This document shows positions 50,673 through 61,000 of a stretch of DNA of 64,000 bases, in pieces; the stretch's first letter is position 1; each line of letters begins with the position of its first letter. The DNA comes from Mugil cephalus. Taxonomy: Eukaryota > Chordata > Actinopteri > Mugiliformes > Mugilidae. The DNA lies in assembly GCF_022458985.1 (NCBI RefSeq), contig NC_061782.1, positions 23,015,672 to 23,079,671 of the forward strand, written 5' to 3'. The notes beneath the pieces were generated by a model. That model searched no databases. It saw only the letters and a program-made list of their open reading frames with translations, and was not told where the DNA came from. The position numbers and the translations under genes are program-made.

Positions 50673-53600
50673 ATGGAGGAGTGCCCCTCTAAACAAGTGC
50701 CCGAAAACCTTGACGACCCTCCCAACAGCCGACTTTTCGTGGTTACGAGCCGGTCCATAACCGAAGATGAGCTCCGGGATAGCTTTTCTGTATTCGGGGA
50801 CATTCAGGGGGTCTGGGTCGTCAAAGACAGGCAAACGAAGGAGTCTAAAGGTATCTCGTACGTGAAGTTCGCCAGGTCTTCGCAGGCCTGCTTGGCCATG
50901 GAGGAGATGCACGGGAAAGTGCTGGCGGAGGGGACTAAACCTATCAAGGTAACTTTAATTTGCAGTCTGTCGAACAGTTAAGCTAGCCAACGAAACATTT
51001 TAAACATTCAGACGGTAATAGTTTATGCACATGTTGGCTTGCTGCATGCTACACGACAAGGGACGGTGAGTAACAACAGCAGAGAATGGAATCCGACTGG
51101 TTTGTCAGGATAAATGAAGAGGCATAGTTTAATTCCAAAACACTTACTGTATGTGAAGTGGAAAGGAGCGAGGAGGTTCTTGAATAACAAGATTGTTTGC
51201 AACTATTAAACCTGAAAGGAAACGCTGTCAATATGCAAATTAAGCTGTTGAAAACTATAATGTAATGTCCCAGGTGTCATCTCAGTGTGATGATAAACGC
51301 TAATATGCTGTCAAGGCTTCTGTTATGACATTGAAGACTTTTACTTTTGTTTGCATAAAAAAGGCATGTTTATTTTCTTAGTAAGCCAGCCAGTGTATTA
51401 TTTCTTTGGTCATATAGGTGTTTATTGCCCAGTCGCGGTCATCAACGAGACACAGAGACGTGGAGGATGAGGAGCTGACCAGGATCTTTGTGATGATCCC
51501 CAAAACCTTCTCAGAGGAGGACCTCAAAGACACGTTCAAAGTAACCGCACACTCCTCATTTCAAAGCAGGACTGAGAAAGAGGCAGAGGGTTTAAGACTT
51601 TAATGCCCCAGCTAAAACTGTGGGACTTGGATTGAATAAACATCACAGAAACATGCTGTTAGCTTATGATACATCTTGTTTCTCCTCTTATTAAAGATGT
51701 TAAATGGTTTCTTTGGTCTCTCTCTTTCTCACAGGAATATGGCGATATTGAGTATTGTGTGATCATCAAGAATAAATTCACAGGAGAAAGTAAAGGACTC
51801 GGATACGTGAGATACTACAAACCATCCCAAGCTGCCCTTGCAATAGAAAACTGTGACAAAAGTAAGACTGAGTCAAATAACTTTATATTATTCGTGTTAG
51901 AAGCAGCAGCAGGAAAAAGTATTGAGAGACTCAAGATTTTACGAAAATGTGTCAAATACCTAGGCTGAGAATATTGAGTGTGTTTTCGAGCTCCTGTCGT
52001 ATTTTTCTTAGAACTGTGACATTGATTGTGTTAATGTTATTAGCTTACAGGGCCATCCTGGCAGAACCTCGCTCCAAAACTACAGCCACAGAAGAGTACA
52101 ACGCAGGAGGAACCAGGTCTGACTACAACAGCGGTGCCAGCGACACCATGAATCAGTACGCCTTCTCAATGGGTATGCATCTGGTTTGTACTCAGTACTT
52201 CACAAGAGAAAGAATTCTGTAGAAGATGCACAAACATTTGTTGCCGGTGTCCCTCTTCCCTGTACAGGTGAACCTGCAAACTACCAGGTCATGGACCCCC
52301 GCTCCAGCGAGTTCACACGCTGTCTCATGATGTCCACACGTGCTGCACTAACTCAGGAGCAGATCTTTGCTCTGTTTGATATCATTCCTGGCATGGAGTA
52401 CTGTGAGCTGCAGAGGGACGCCTATGGAATGAGCAAAGGTTAGCGGCCAAATAGCAAATAGTATAGGCATAGGCTTTATAGGCAATGTATGATGGAACCA
52501 GAAAAACAAGAGTGCGTGACGTTTGAGTTCAGAACATTTTGTCACAATGTTGTGTTAGTGTTCAAGCTTAATTTTAAGTGAAATAAGCCCTACTCCCCAC
52601 ACCCACATTTTTTTTGCAGCAGCAGAAGGTTGGTCTGGATGGTTAACACTGGTAACTGTTCATGCTCCTGCAAACATCTGCCGGACCAATCAAATCATTT
52701 GGATGGGTTTTTTGTGGTGATAGACAGGAGAGCAACATCAGTGTAGTCATACACGTCACCGGAGCACTGTGGAGCTGAATGTGTTTACAATAAAGTGACT
52801 CTGATTGGTTGGAGGACCATGTAGTTCAGTGCAGAGGTATTTTATTTCTCTGTGCCAGTTGAAACGCCCCATAATGAAATCCAAATGATATCTTAGACTG
52901 GAGGTTCTGCGTTTGCCATTTTAATACAAATAGAATTTTCTGTGAGAATTGTATAAATATAATGTATACATTATGTCTACGTTGGTACAATAAACACAGT
53001 ACATTAAAAGAATTCATAATAAAGGATGGATTCCTCTCTTGATGAATTTTCTGACCATTTAACAACAAGTGTAGATGGACAGTGATGTTCTTGTCTCCTC
53101 AGTGTGGCAGGTTAGAGCCACAGTCGCTTGTTTAGTTTCTAATGGATTCATAAAATAGGTTAATGACTCTTGCAAATGTTTAATATTAAAATGGTCTTTT
53201 TAATCTGACAGACAAAAAGCAGAAGTTATTTGTAAGTCTGCAAACTTTCCACTTACCTTACTGTTTCCTGTCTTGTGCCTGCAGGTCATGCTATGATTCG
53301 CTACAGCAATCTTGGATCAGCCGTTTATGCCAAGGAGAAGCTGAATGGCTTCGAGTATCCACCTGGCAACAGACTGGTGGTAAATTTCGTTGACGACGGA
53401 GAGGACCGTAGCAGGTACACACACCCATGCATGCATATGCTAAATACACACAGCATACACTTACCTTGTACCCGCACAAGGGTTAGAAGTTAATAGCAGC
53501 TTGGAGAATAAGTGCCCTTTAAAGTTAATATATCCATTAATTTAAATAAAAATGGGACCAGAATGCCGCTGATAATTAAGCGTGACCTTGTCGGCACGTC

Positions 53601-54982
53601 CTCTTGGCCACGTTTCATTTGGTGTTAAATATTCATGGGTGACTGATGTCCCCCGTGGGCCTCTGTGACCAGGCCATAGTTTTTCTGTGCACCCTGGCAG
53701 CTTTTAATTGATGTACAGGACAGTAGGTGATCGGAAGGAGTAAAACCACTGGTTTAAAAGGAATCAGGGCAATAAAATATACAGATATTATTTTAATAAC
53801 GTGGATTATATTAAGTCATTTGTTTCTAGAAATCATTTCTGTCAGAGAGGCTCTCTGACTCTTCCCGTCTGTTTACAGCTCATCTGCAGATTATTTTGTC
53901 ACACAACAACTTACATTTCTGGGTGTAGTCCTGTAGGTCGGATGGCCATGCAGTTTGTTGCAACGCAGATGATGTCTACAGTGTGGAACGGACCCTCCTC
54001 CAGCCAAGTCATGAAACCCCCAGTGAGTACATGGAATCAGTGCTTGACTTTAATTCGTTTTAATGCTGTATTAAAAAAAAAACACTGCATGTATAATGTT
54101 TGTCCTGATTTGCCAGAGGTTTACTTACACAGAGCCTGATTATATTTGTGTCTTAAACCTGGATTTCAAACACCAAACCTTGAACCCTACGTTCAAAAGG
54201 ATGTACGGAGTTTGACCGATATGTTTACGTCTTTGTTTTTATCAGGGCTTCTCTTCCGTCTCACAGATGTCCCGGGTCCAGACGGACGTCAACCTCCCGC
54301 CTCTGAAGAAGCTCGCACCACCCGACAGCAAGGCTAAGGAGCGCTTGTTTGTTGTGTTCAGCCCCTCCCCACTGCCCCCGGATGTGTTGGAGGACGTCTT
54401 CTGGTAACACTGGCTTGTAATTTTATTAACAGTACTGTCAAAAAGGGCTGTTGGGTTGGAAACAGGCGCCGTCAAAAAATAGCCACATGATTCCATTAAC
54501 CATCAGTTCAAAGGTTTGTTTGATTATGACGTTAATCTCAGTCACTGCCAGCTGCTCTAGATGAGAGCACCAAACTCAAGTGGTCTTAAATGACACAGTA
54601 ATTCTGTTGTTAAACTGATTCTGTAGAGAGTCAGCACTAGCAAATGTTATTGCTTTATGATTAAATTACATTTCTCCCTTTTTGTGTGTATAGTCGCTAT
54701 GGTTCTCTTATTGAGGTCCATTTGGTTCCAGGAAGGAAAGTTGGATACATGAAGTATGCAGACAAACAGGTGGGTCTAAGCTGACTGAGGAAAAAAACAA
54801 TTGATTGTATGTTTACTTTTCAGACAAATAAAACTAAACCTCTCTCTTCTTCATGTCCGTCCCAGTGTGCAGACGAGGCCATGGCCGCGCTTCATGGTCA
54901 TGTGGTTAATGGAGTAAAGATGAAGGTGATGCTGGCTGATCCTCCCAGGGAGGAGTCTCACAAACGTCCTCGTACCTACTAG
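50673..54982 (+). CDS. rbm45: RNA-binding protein 45
   Basis: Nuclear RNA-binding protein expressed in the nervous system, linked to splicing and to inclusions in human ALS/FTD. Ten coding exons (50673-50948, 51418-51540, 51735-51861, 52044-52172, 52268-52438, 53285-53414, 53929-54022, 54246-54403, 54694-54769, 54866-54982) add up to 466 residues against about 476 in human. Four RRM-type domains: RRM1 ([28 protein letters not shown]), RRM2 ([28 protein letters not shown]), RRM3 ([19 protein letters not shown]) and RRM4 ([26 protein letters not shown]). The end [10 protein letters not shown] carries the basic nuclear-localisation tail. An in-frame ATG at 50547 exists, but the residues it adds do not resemble the family, so I chose 50673. 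Confidence 0.97.
52620..52930 (+). repeat. Interspersed repeat, family R1 (copy in rbm45 intron)
   Basis: Best-preserved copy: TTGGTCTGGATGG..., a middle with CCGGACCAATCAAATCA, CTCTGATTGGTTGGAGGACC, then GTGCAGAGGTATTTTATTTC and CGCCCCATAATGAAATCCAA. The end ATGATATCTTAGACTGG gives the likely 3' boundary. It lies inside the intron between exons 5 and 6. Confidence 0.75.
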
Positions 54983-55382
54983 GATCACGTGGTGGCAGTG
55001 AGTGGTAAGTGTCCTGTCATTGGCTGCAGAGAGCACTAGTATGACTGAGAGGATAAGAAAAGTATTATATACCATGTAACGGTATATGTGCAAGCAACAC
55101 AGACTATATCAGGAACGAAAAGACATTTGTTCTTACCCAGTAAACATACCGACCAACAGCCCTGACATCAGTTAGAGTCGAGTGAAGCACATGAAAAATT
55201 AAACATTATGACAAACACAGAAAATATGAGTATTCATTGACTGCTGGAATAAGTCCAGGTGTTAAAGATGTGTGACGGTGAGAATGTGTAACTGCTAACA
55301 TACACACTTTGAGTTGTCTGCCACAATTCAGACATTTAGCTTAGATATTCCCCCAACAGTGGAGTGCTGCTATGCCTTCCTA

Positions 55383-55727
55383 CAGGGTTTCCGCGGAGCC
55401 TTAATGCATATTTAGCATTGTAGGTCTTAAATTACCTTTAGTCAATTCTTAAATCCTTCCGCCCATTTTCCGCTTCATTTGCAGTATGACCCCCCTCTGG
55501 CTCCGGCCTATTATGTTTCTGTTCCTCATTAGTGGAGCCCACTCCAGGGATGTGACTTAATAGTTGAATGACAATAAATTTAGTTATTTTGAAAGTAATC
55601 CTGGGTCTCTGATTTTCCTTATTTTTAGTTTATTTCTGTAGGTCTTAGGTTTAACCCATAATGGTCTTAAAAGGGTCTAAAAAGAAGTCTTAAATTTCCC
55701 CTGCATTTCAAACCTGCAGAAACCCTG
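55383..55727. mobile_element. hAT-like MITE in the rbm45 3' flank
   Basis: The ends CAGGGTTTCCGCGGAG and CCTGCAGAAACCCTG are inverted repeats (CAGGGTTTCYGC). Inside are several TAGGTCTTAAATT-type subrepeats and no coding frame. Size and termini fit a non-autonomous hAT element. I did not see a clean 8-bp target duplication (flanks CCTTCCTA and TTCTATTC). Confidence 0.65.
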
Positions 55728-56349
55728 TTCTATTCCTCTAGTACCACAGTTTTTCTTCCCTTATATGAGTTCACATTCACATCACCTGTAGCTTGTAGCT
55801 GTAAACCTGTAGTTTACTGCTGTAATGAAAATGCCTCTTAATCTGATGACGGGTGTTTCTCTTCCCTTGAATAACACTGCAGCTTCTTGTTCCCTAGGCG
55901 ACTGTTGTCATGACACAATGACACCTGACCTGACAGACCGACCGACATCAAGACCACCTCCCGACCTCTGACACGACCTTTGACACCTGTCTGACCTTAC
56001 TTCTGGTCAGTGACCTTGCTTCGACTCGTTCATACAACTATTAACATGGAGTCTCGTGTACAGTGTGTGAACATTGTATTGTGTAGTTTGTGCACAGTGT
56101 CGTGCTTTTAGTTCAAAGATTGCGCCTTGGCACTGCTATATGATGTATGAACAGACATTGAAGAAACCCATGGAGCTAGGCTGTAGAAGAGCTGCTGGGC
56201 ATTTTCTTTTCTAGGCATTAGGCTAAAGTCTGCTCATAAGCTTTTAAAGGTAGCTCTAGCATTTTTTTGTCCTGTGGTTTGACCTGTAATCCCCTATTGA
56301 GTTCAGGTATTTATTAGATTGTGAACCTTTTTTTTTTTCCTTTGGTCTC

Positions 56350-56355
56350 AATAAA
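56350..56355 (+). terminator. rbm45: Poly(A) signal of rbm45
   Basis: AATAAA after a T-rich run, followed by a G/T-rich stretch. It is the strongest signal downstream of the stop codon, giving a 3' UTR (possibly spliced) of up to about 1.4 kb. Confidence 0.5.
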
Positions 56356-56379
56356 ATGAAAAGTTCAACACCTCAACCA

Positions 56380-57250
56380 GCCTCGTCTCTGCTTTCATTG
56401 ACTGTTAATTGTTGATGAAAACAAAAGCATCATTCAACTTCGTGTTGGTTTTCTGCGAGATGATGTGCAAGTGGTTAGTAGCATTATTTTTTGTGAAAAG
56501 CTCACTCGCCAGTTCATTAGGTACACTAATGAAAAACACTTTAATGTAACAGTCCTGCACTGAATCCTGTCTTCATGAATGTTATGGTATTCAACATTAG
56601 CTTCAAATGTGAGAGAGCTGTTGATTCAACTGGAGGTTGGGGTTCGTCCAATCATTGATTTGTGTATTACCACTGAGTGTTTGAACTATTTTGGACCCTA
56701 TTTTAGTCCATGGGTTAGGCTGAATAACAGAAACACTCCAGGGTTAAACGGAGTCCAGATGGGGTACACCTGAAGCTGAAGCATCTGGAGAAAACTGACA
56801 GGGAGGCACAGGCAGAACATGCAACCTCCACCCAGGTTTGAATCCAATACAGCACGAACTCCATCCTCCAAAATGACCATCCAGTTGAGTGACCATCTCT
56901 CTGATTCTGTTTCAGCATCAACTCAACAGCCATGACAGGAAATTTAATGTAGGACTGTCATATTTGAATACATTCCTTTATATTACTGTTCCTGACGCCA
57001 GCAAAACAAACTTCTGAGATATGAGCGATGATTGATCATGATTACATGTAAATATGGTTGACAGCTTAATGATAGCTCTACGATTAAATCGCATGCTGAC
57101 TTACCATTAACACATACCTGGATTTAGAACAACTGTCTCATAATACGTAACATATTGACACAATAAGATCTTAAGCTCAGTATGTTTACATTGTGGTAAA
57201 GTGAAACTATCTGGGACTATATCCAAAAAGAGACGACGCTGGGTGTACAG
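56380..57250. other. Between converging rbm45 and zc3h15; no gene seen
   Basis: The sequence CTCACTCGCCAGTTCATTAGGTACAC near 56500, followed by GTCCTGCACTGAATCCTG, is a common dispersed fish repeat motif. No coding frame has support. Confidence 0.5.
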
Positions 57251-57254
57251 TCAT

Positions 57255-58069
57255 TTTATTCTGTTTGGAGGCAACTCATGAGAATATTATTTACAATACC
57301 AGGCTGGCAAACGGGCACAAATCTGGTGTCAGTAGATTGGGCCAATGACTGAGAAGCGAGGTCTGGACCTTTCCTTCCTCGGAAAGTTGCAGGAAATTTC
57401 CACAACACGAGATTTTTCAGCAGAGCTACCACCTCGGCCGAACGAGACAACGGATCTGTTGAAGGAAAACAACGTCTGCAGGGATGACAAAAGTGCGTCT
57501 TCAATGTATAGCGTCGATTTTTGGCATGGTTGAAGCTCTGAACAGATTTTTCTTAAAACAGAATCACTCCCGTTCATCTCCCACTTTGACTAGAAAACTC
57601 CATCGCTAAAATTAGATTTGCTGAAGTCCTGTCTCATAGTACACATAGTGCTTTCATTTTGAAAATCCCTTACAACTGGCCTAAAATCATTTTAATATTA
57701 AATTCTGATTAAACAGAAGAAATCGAAGCCTAAATGTTTAAAGCAAATGTCAGGATAAACAAGGAAGTTTGTCAAGCAACAAAAAGTGCACAAAAACCAC
57801 CAAGTTCTCTTCCAGTGGAAACATTCGACTGTGACACACTTAGCTCTGCTGTGGAAACCTGATCACCCCAGAACAAATGGATGTGTGTGTGGGGGGATGG
57901 GGAAGAGAGACAGGCAGTGATGTCTTGATATAATCAGGCTTTATTACGGGAGTCTCTGAAATGTAAAATCATTCAAATGTCTGGTCTCTTTGTTGTTTAG
58001 CTCCATGCATCCATCAGTCCATCACTTCGCCACTTAGTCCCGTCCTAACTTCCACCTCCGGCGACCCTC
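57255..58069 (-). terminator. zc3h15: zc3h15 3' UTR and poly(A) signals
   Basis: On the minus strand AATAAA occurs at 57260-57255 and another near 57945. There is no coding exon below the stop codon at 58072-58070. Confidence 0.5.
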
Positions 58070-61000
58070 TCAATCTTCCAGCGCCAGTGTGTTAAATTCC
58101 TCGTCGAGCTCCTCCAGATCTTCTCCCGTGAACAGGTTTTCGTCCACAGGCACCTCCTCTTCATCCGTCCCTCCTCCCCCTTCTCCACCTCCGTCCACTC
58201 CTGAAAGTCCGTTGGCCTCGGCGCCGCCACAAGCTCCGTTCAGCTGCTCCTCTGTGGGCAGAGAAGACACGTTTGCACCAGTTGGATTCGCATCGTTCTT
58301 ATTGGCTTCCCTTCATCATCATCTCTTCGTTTTCTTTTTCTTACCGTTTGTTTCCGATGCCCCCGTCTTATTCCTCAAGCTGAACCGGTCTGTGGATGCT
58401 ACGGTAATGCCTGTATTGTCGACCTCTTGTGGAACAAAGCGGGATAAGTCTATGTCCTGGACCTCTGTAGTGCCAATCTAAAATCAAAATTAAAGTTAAT
58501 GTTTGCAGAAGCAGAAAGCTCTTCCTGATAGAATACACAGGAACTTTAATTAAGATAATTATGATAAATAACAGTCTGATAACGATGTTTCCTTGTTGCA
58601 TTAAATTGGGTAGGCACTGATTTACAGCTGGCAGCACAGAAGTGTTCAACAGGTGGAAGTTATTAACAGGAGAATCATTTGCTGAGTGAAAAGACAGGCA
58701 GCTAAAAACACAGCCGTAATGAAACCATTTAAGCACAAACAAGTCTGTGTTGCCTGTGAGGAGTAGAGGGTCGATTTTGTTTAGAGGAAGAAGGAACACT
58801 GTTCACTGTGTTCCACTATTATTTAGGATCTTCAGAGACTCATTTCATGAGGCAAATCACACAACTGGACTACAACAGAAGAGCCTTGCAAAAATAAAGC
58901 CATATTAAAGATGTGAAACTAGAGGTGAAATATTTTGGGAATACCACAAATTTCTGGAACATTAGTTTCAGTTTTAAGGTTTTTTTTTGTTGTTGTTTTT
59001 TTTAAACGGAAATTGAATCGAATCACAACCTTGTGAAATGGAATTTATTACGTTAGGCAGTCAGTGGGGATCTTTGGGTTACTCCCTGGCAGAAGCAGCC
59101 ATTCCAAAACAACTTGGAAAACTGACAACATTAGAGTTTGTACCAATAATGCAAACTGCATTAGATGAGATGTTGAGTGTGGGCTTATTGTAAACTTTCT
59201 CATCCAGGGCCATGAAACAATTCAACATGAATTCAGAGAAACCAAGCAAACGTTTTATCTGCTCTAAAACCGAGACAAGAAAATCTTCCATGAGTACCTC
59301 TTCCTCCTCATCTTCTTCATCCTCGTTGGCGTATCGAGTATCGTCAGCCTCAGCGTCGTCATCATCAACCAGCTCAGGGCGGAACTCGAACACCTCTCGG
59401 CCGCTCACCTACAGAAATATATGACAAGACAGAAAATGTACCCTCATTTTTTTTTTTTTTGATAAGTCTATGAACACACAGAGAACAGGTGGACCTACCA
59501 CTAGCGATTTTCCAGCCTTAAAGTCAGCCTTCTTCTTCTCCATCTCCTCCCTGGCTTTATCCACCTGTCAATCAACAGCAGGAAGTTACACTTTTTGAAA
59601 CTCTTGTGGTAATGTCTCAAGTCATCAGAAGACAATCTTTCCTCGAGGAACTTTATATCAAATGTTGATACACTGATTACAAAAACTGAATTTAAAAAAA
59701 AAAAGTTTAAAACATGGTCCAACCTTCTCCTGCCTTTTCCTCTTCTTCCAAGCCAGGAAAGTCTCCAGGGTGATCCGAGTCACGTTTGGACCCAGAGCTG
59801 CACGCTGCAGAGACACGTGGAGGTGTCAGGGTGTAGCGAGAAAAGAGCTTCCAGGGTAAAAATCCATCTCAAAGAGCATTTATGTTAGATTAGATATTGT
59901 GTGGCAGCCATGTTGGAGGGAAGTTCTCGTGTTTTGAGCGACATTACCTGTGGAGAACTAGTTCATTTCATCTTTTATTTTATGCTGCCTTTTTTTCAAA
60001 GGTCTTAAATGAAGTTTACTTACTGGTCACCGTGTAGGGCAACTTCTTAGGATGTAAGCTATCTGAAATGAGCTTGGCACATCTGATGTGGAGCTACAAG
60101 TTTTGTTTTTTACTTTGACATTATCTGATGTTTATTTTTAGTTCTCTTCTGTTTTCATCAATGGACACGTGTCATTTATTTCTACTTTGCTTTCTATTGT
60201 GCAAAGACAATAAGTAAGAAGTAAATGAAGTAAAGATGGTTTGAACATCAGTAACACTATCATTTCTTCCACTCCACCTATTCCAACCCGTCTAAACTGC
60301 ATTTAATCGGTCTGAAATACCTGGACTGTATTTAATTTACTGATCCATCTACTAACTGCAAGTCAATGGGAACTTTCCTTCACCCTCTCATCCTCACCTC
60401 CTTCTCTATCAGCTCCTCCAGTGAGACCTCTTCCTCCTTCTCCTCCTTCTTCTTGTCTTTTTTCAGTACAAAGCCAGGTGGCAGGGCATGCCGGTACATG
60501 CAAGTGTCGCCCCCTCCTGGACACACCCAGAACCAGCCGTACTTATTGTTCTCTATGGCATCCAAGAAGTACTTACACACCTGCAGACAAATAATGAAGT
60601 AAACAGTGGTCATGAATTTAAAGCAGGTTGATGTGGCCAGAGACAAGCAGCCATGAAACTACTGACTGAACTTACAATTTGAGTTTTGGCTTTCTTCTTC
60701 TCCGCCTCTCCGTGTTTTTTGTTGACCACCTCCTCCAGCTTCTTCTCATCCCAGTTGTCCATAGTGTCTGTACACAACACATTTCATTTAATTCACTTAA
60801 TTTAAAGAGTGACAAATTAAATTCTGTAAATGCATCATAGAGCCTTTGTAGAGATCATTTAAACTACCATGGATGCCACTTTTGAGTTAAATTAATACAG
60901 TTTGCTCCTGTTGATATATTAAACTAGGCCTTTTTTTAATTAATCTATCAATCCTGAGTAATAACTAAATAATAAACAGAACTTCCACTATTATACTTTT

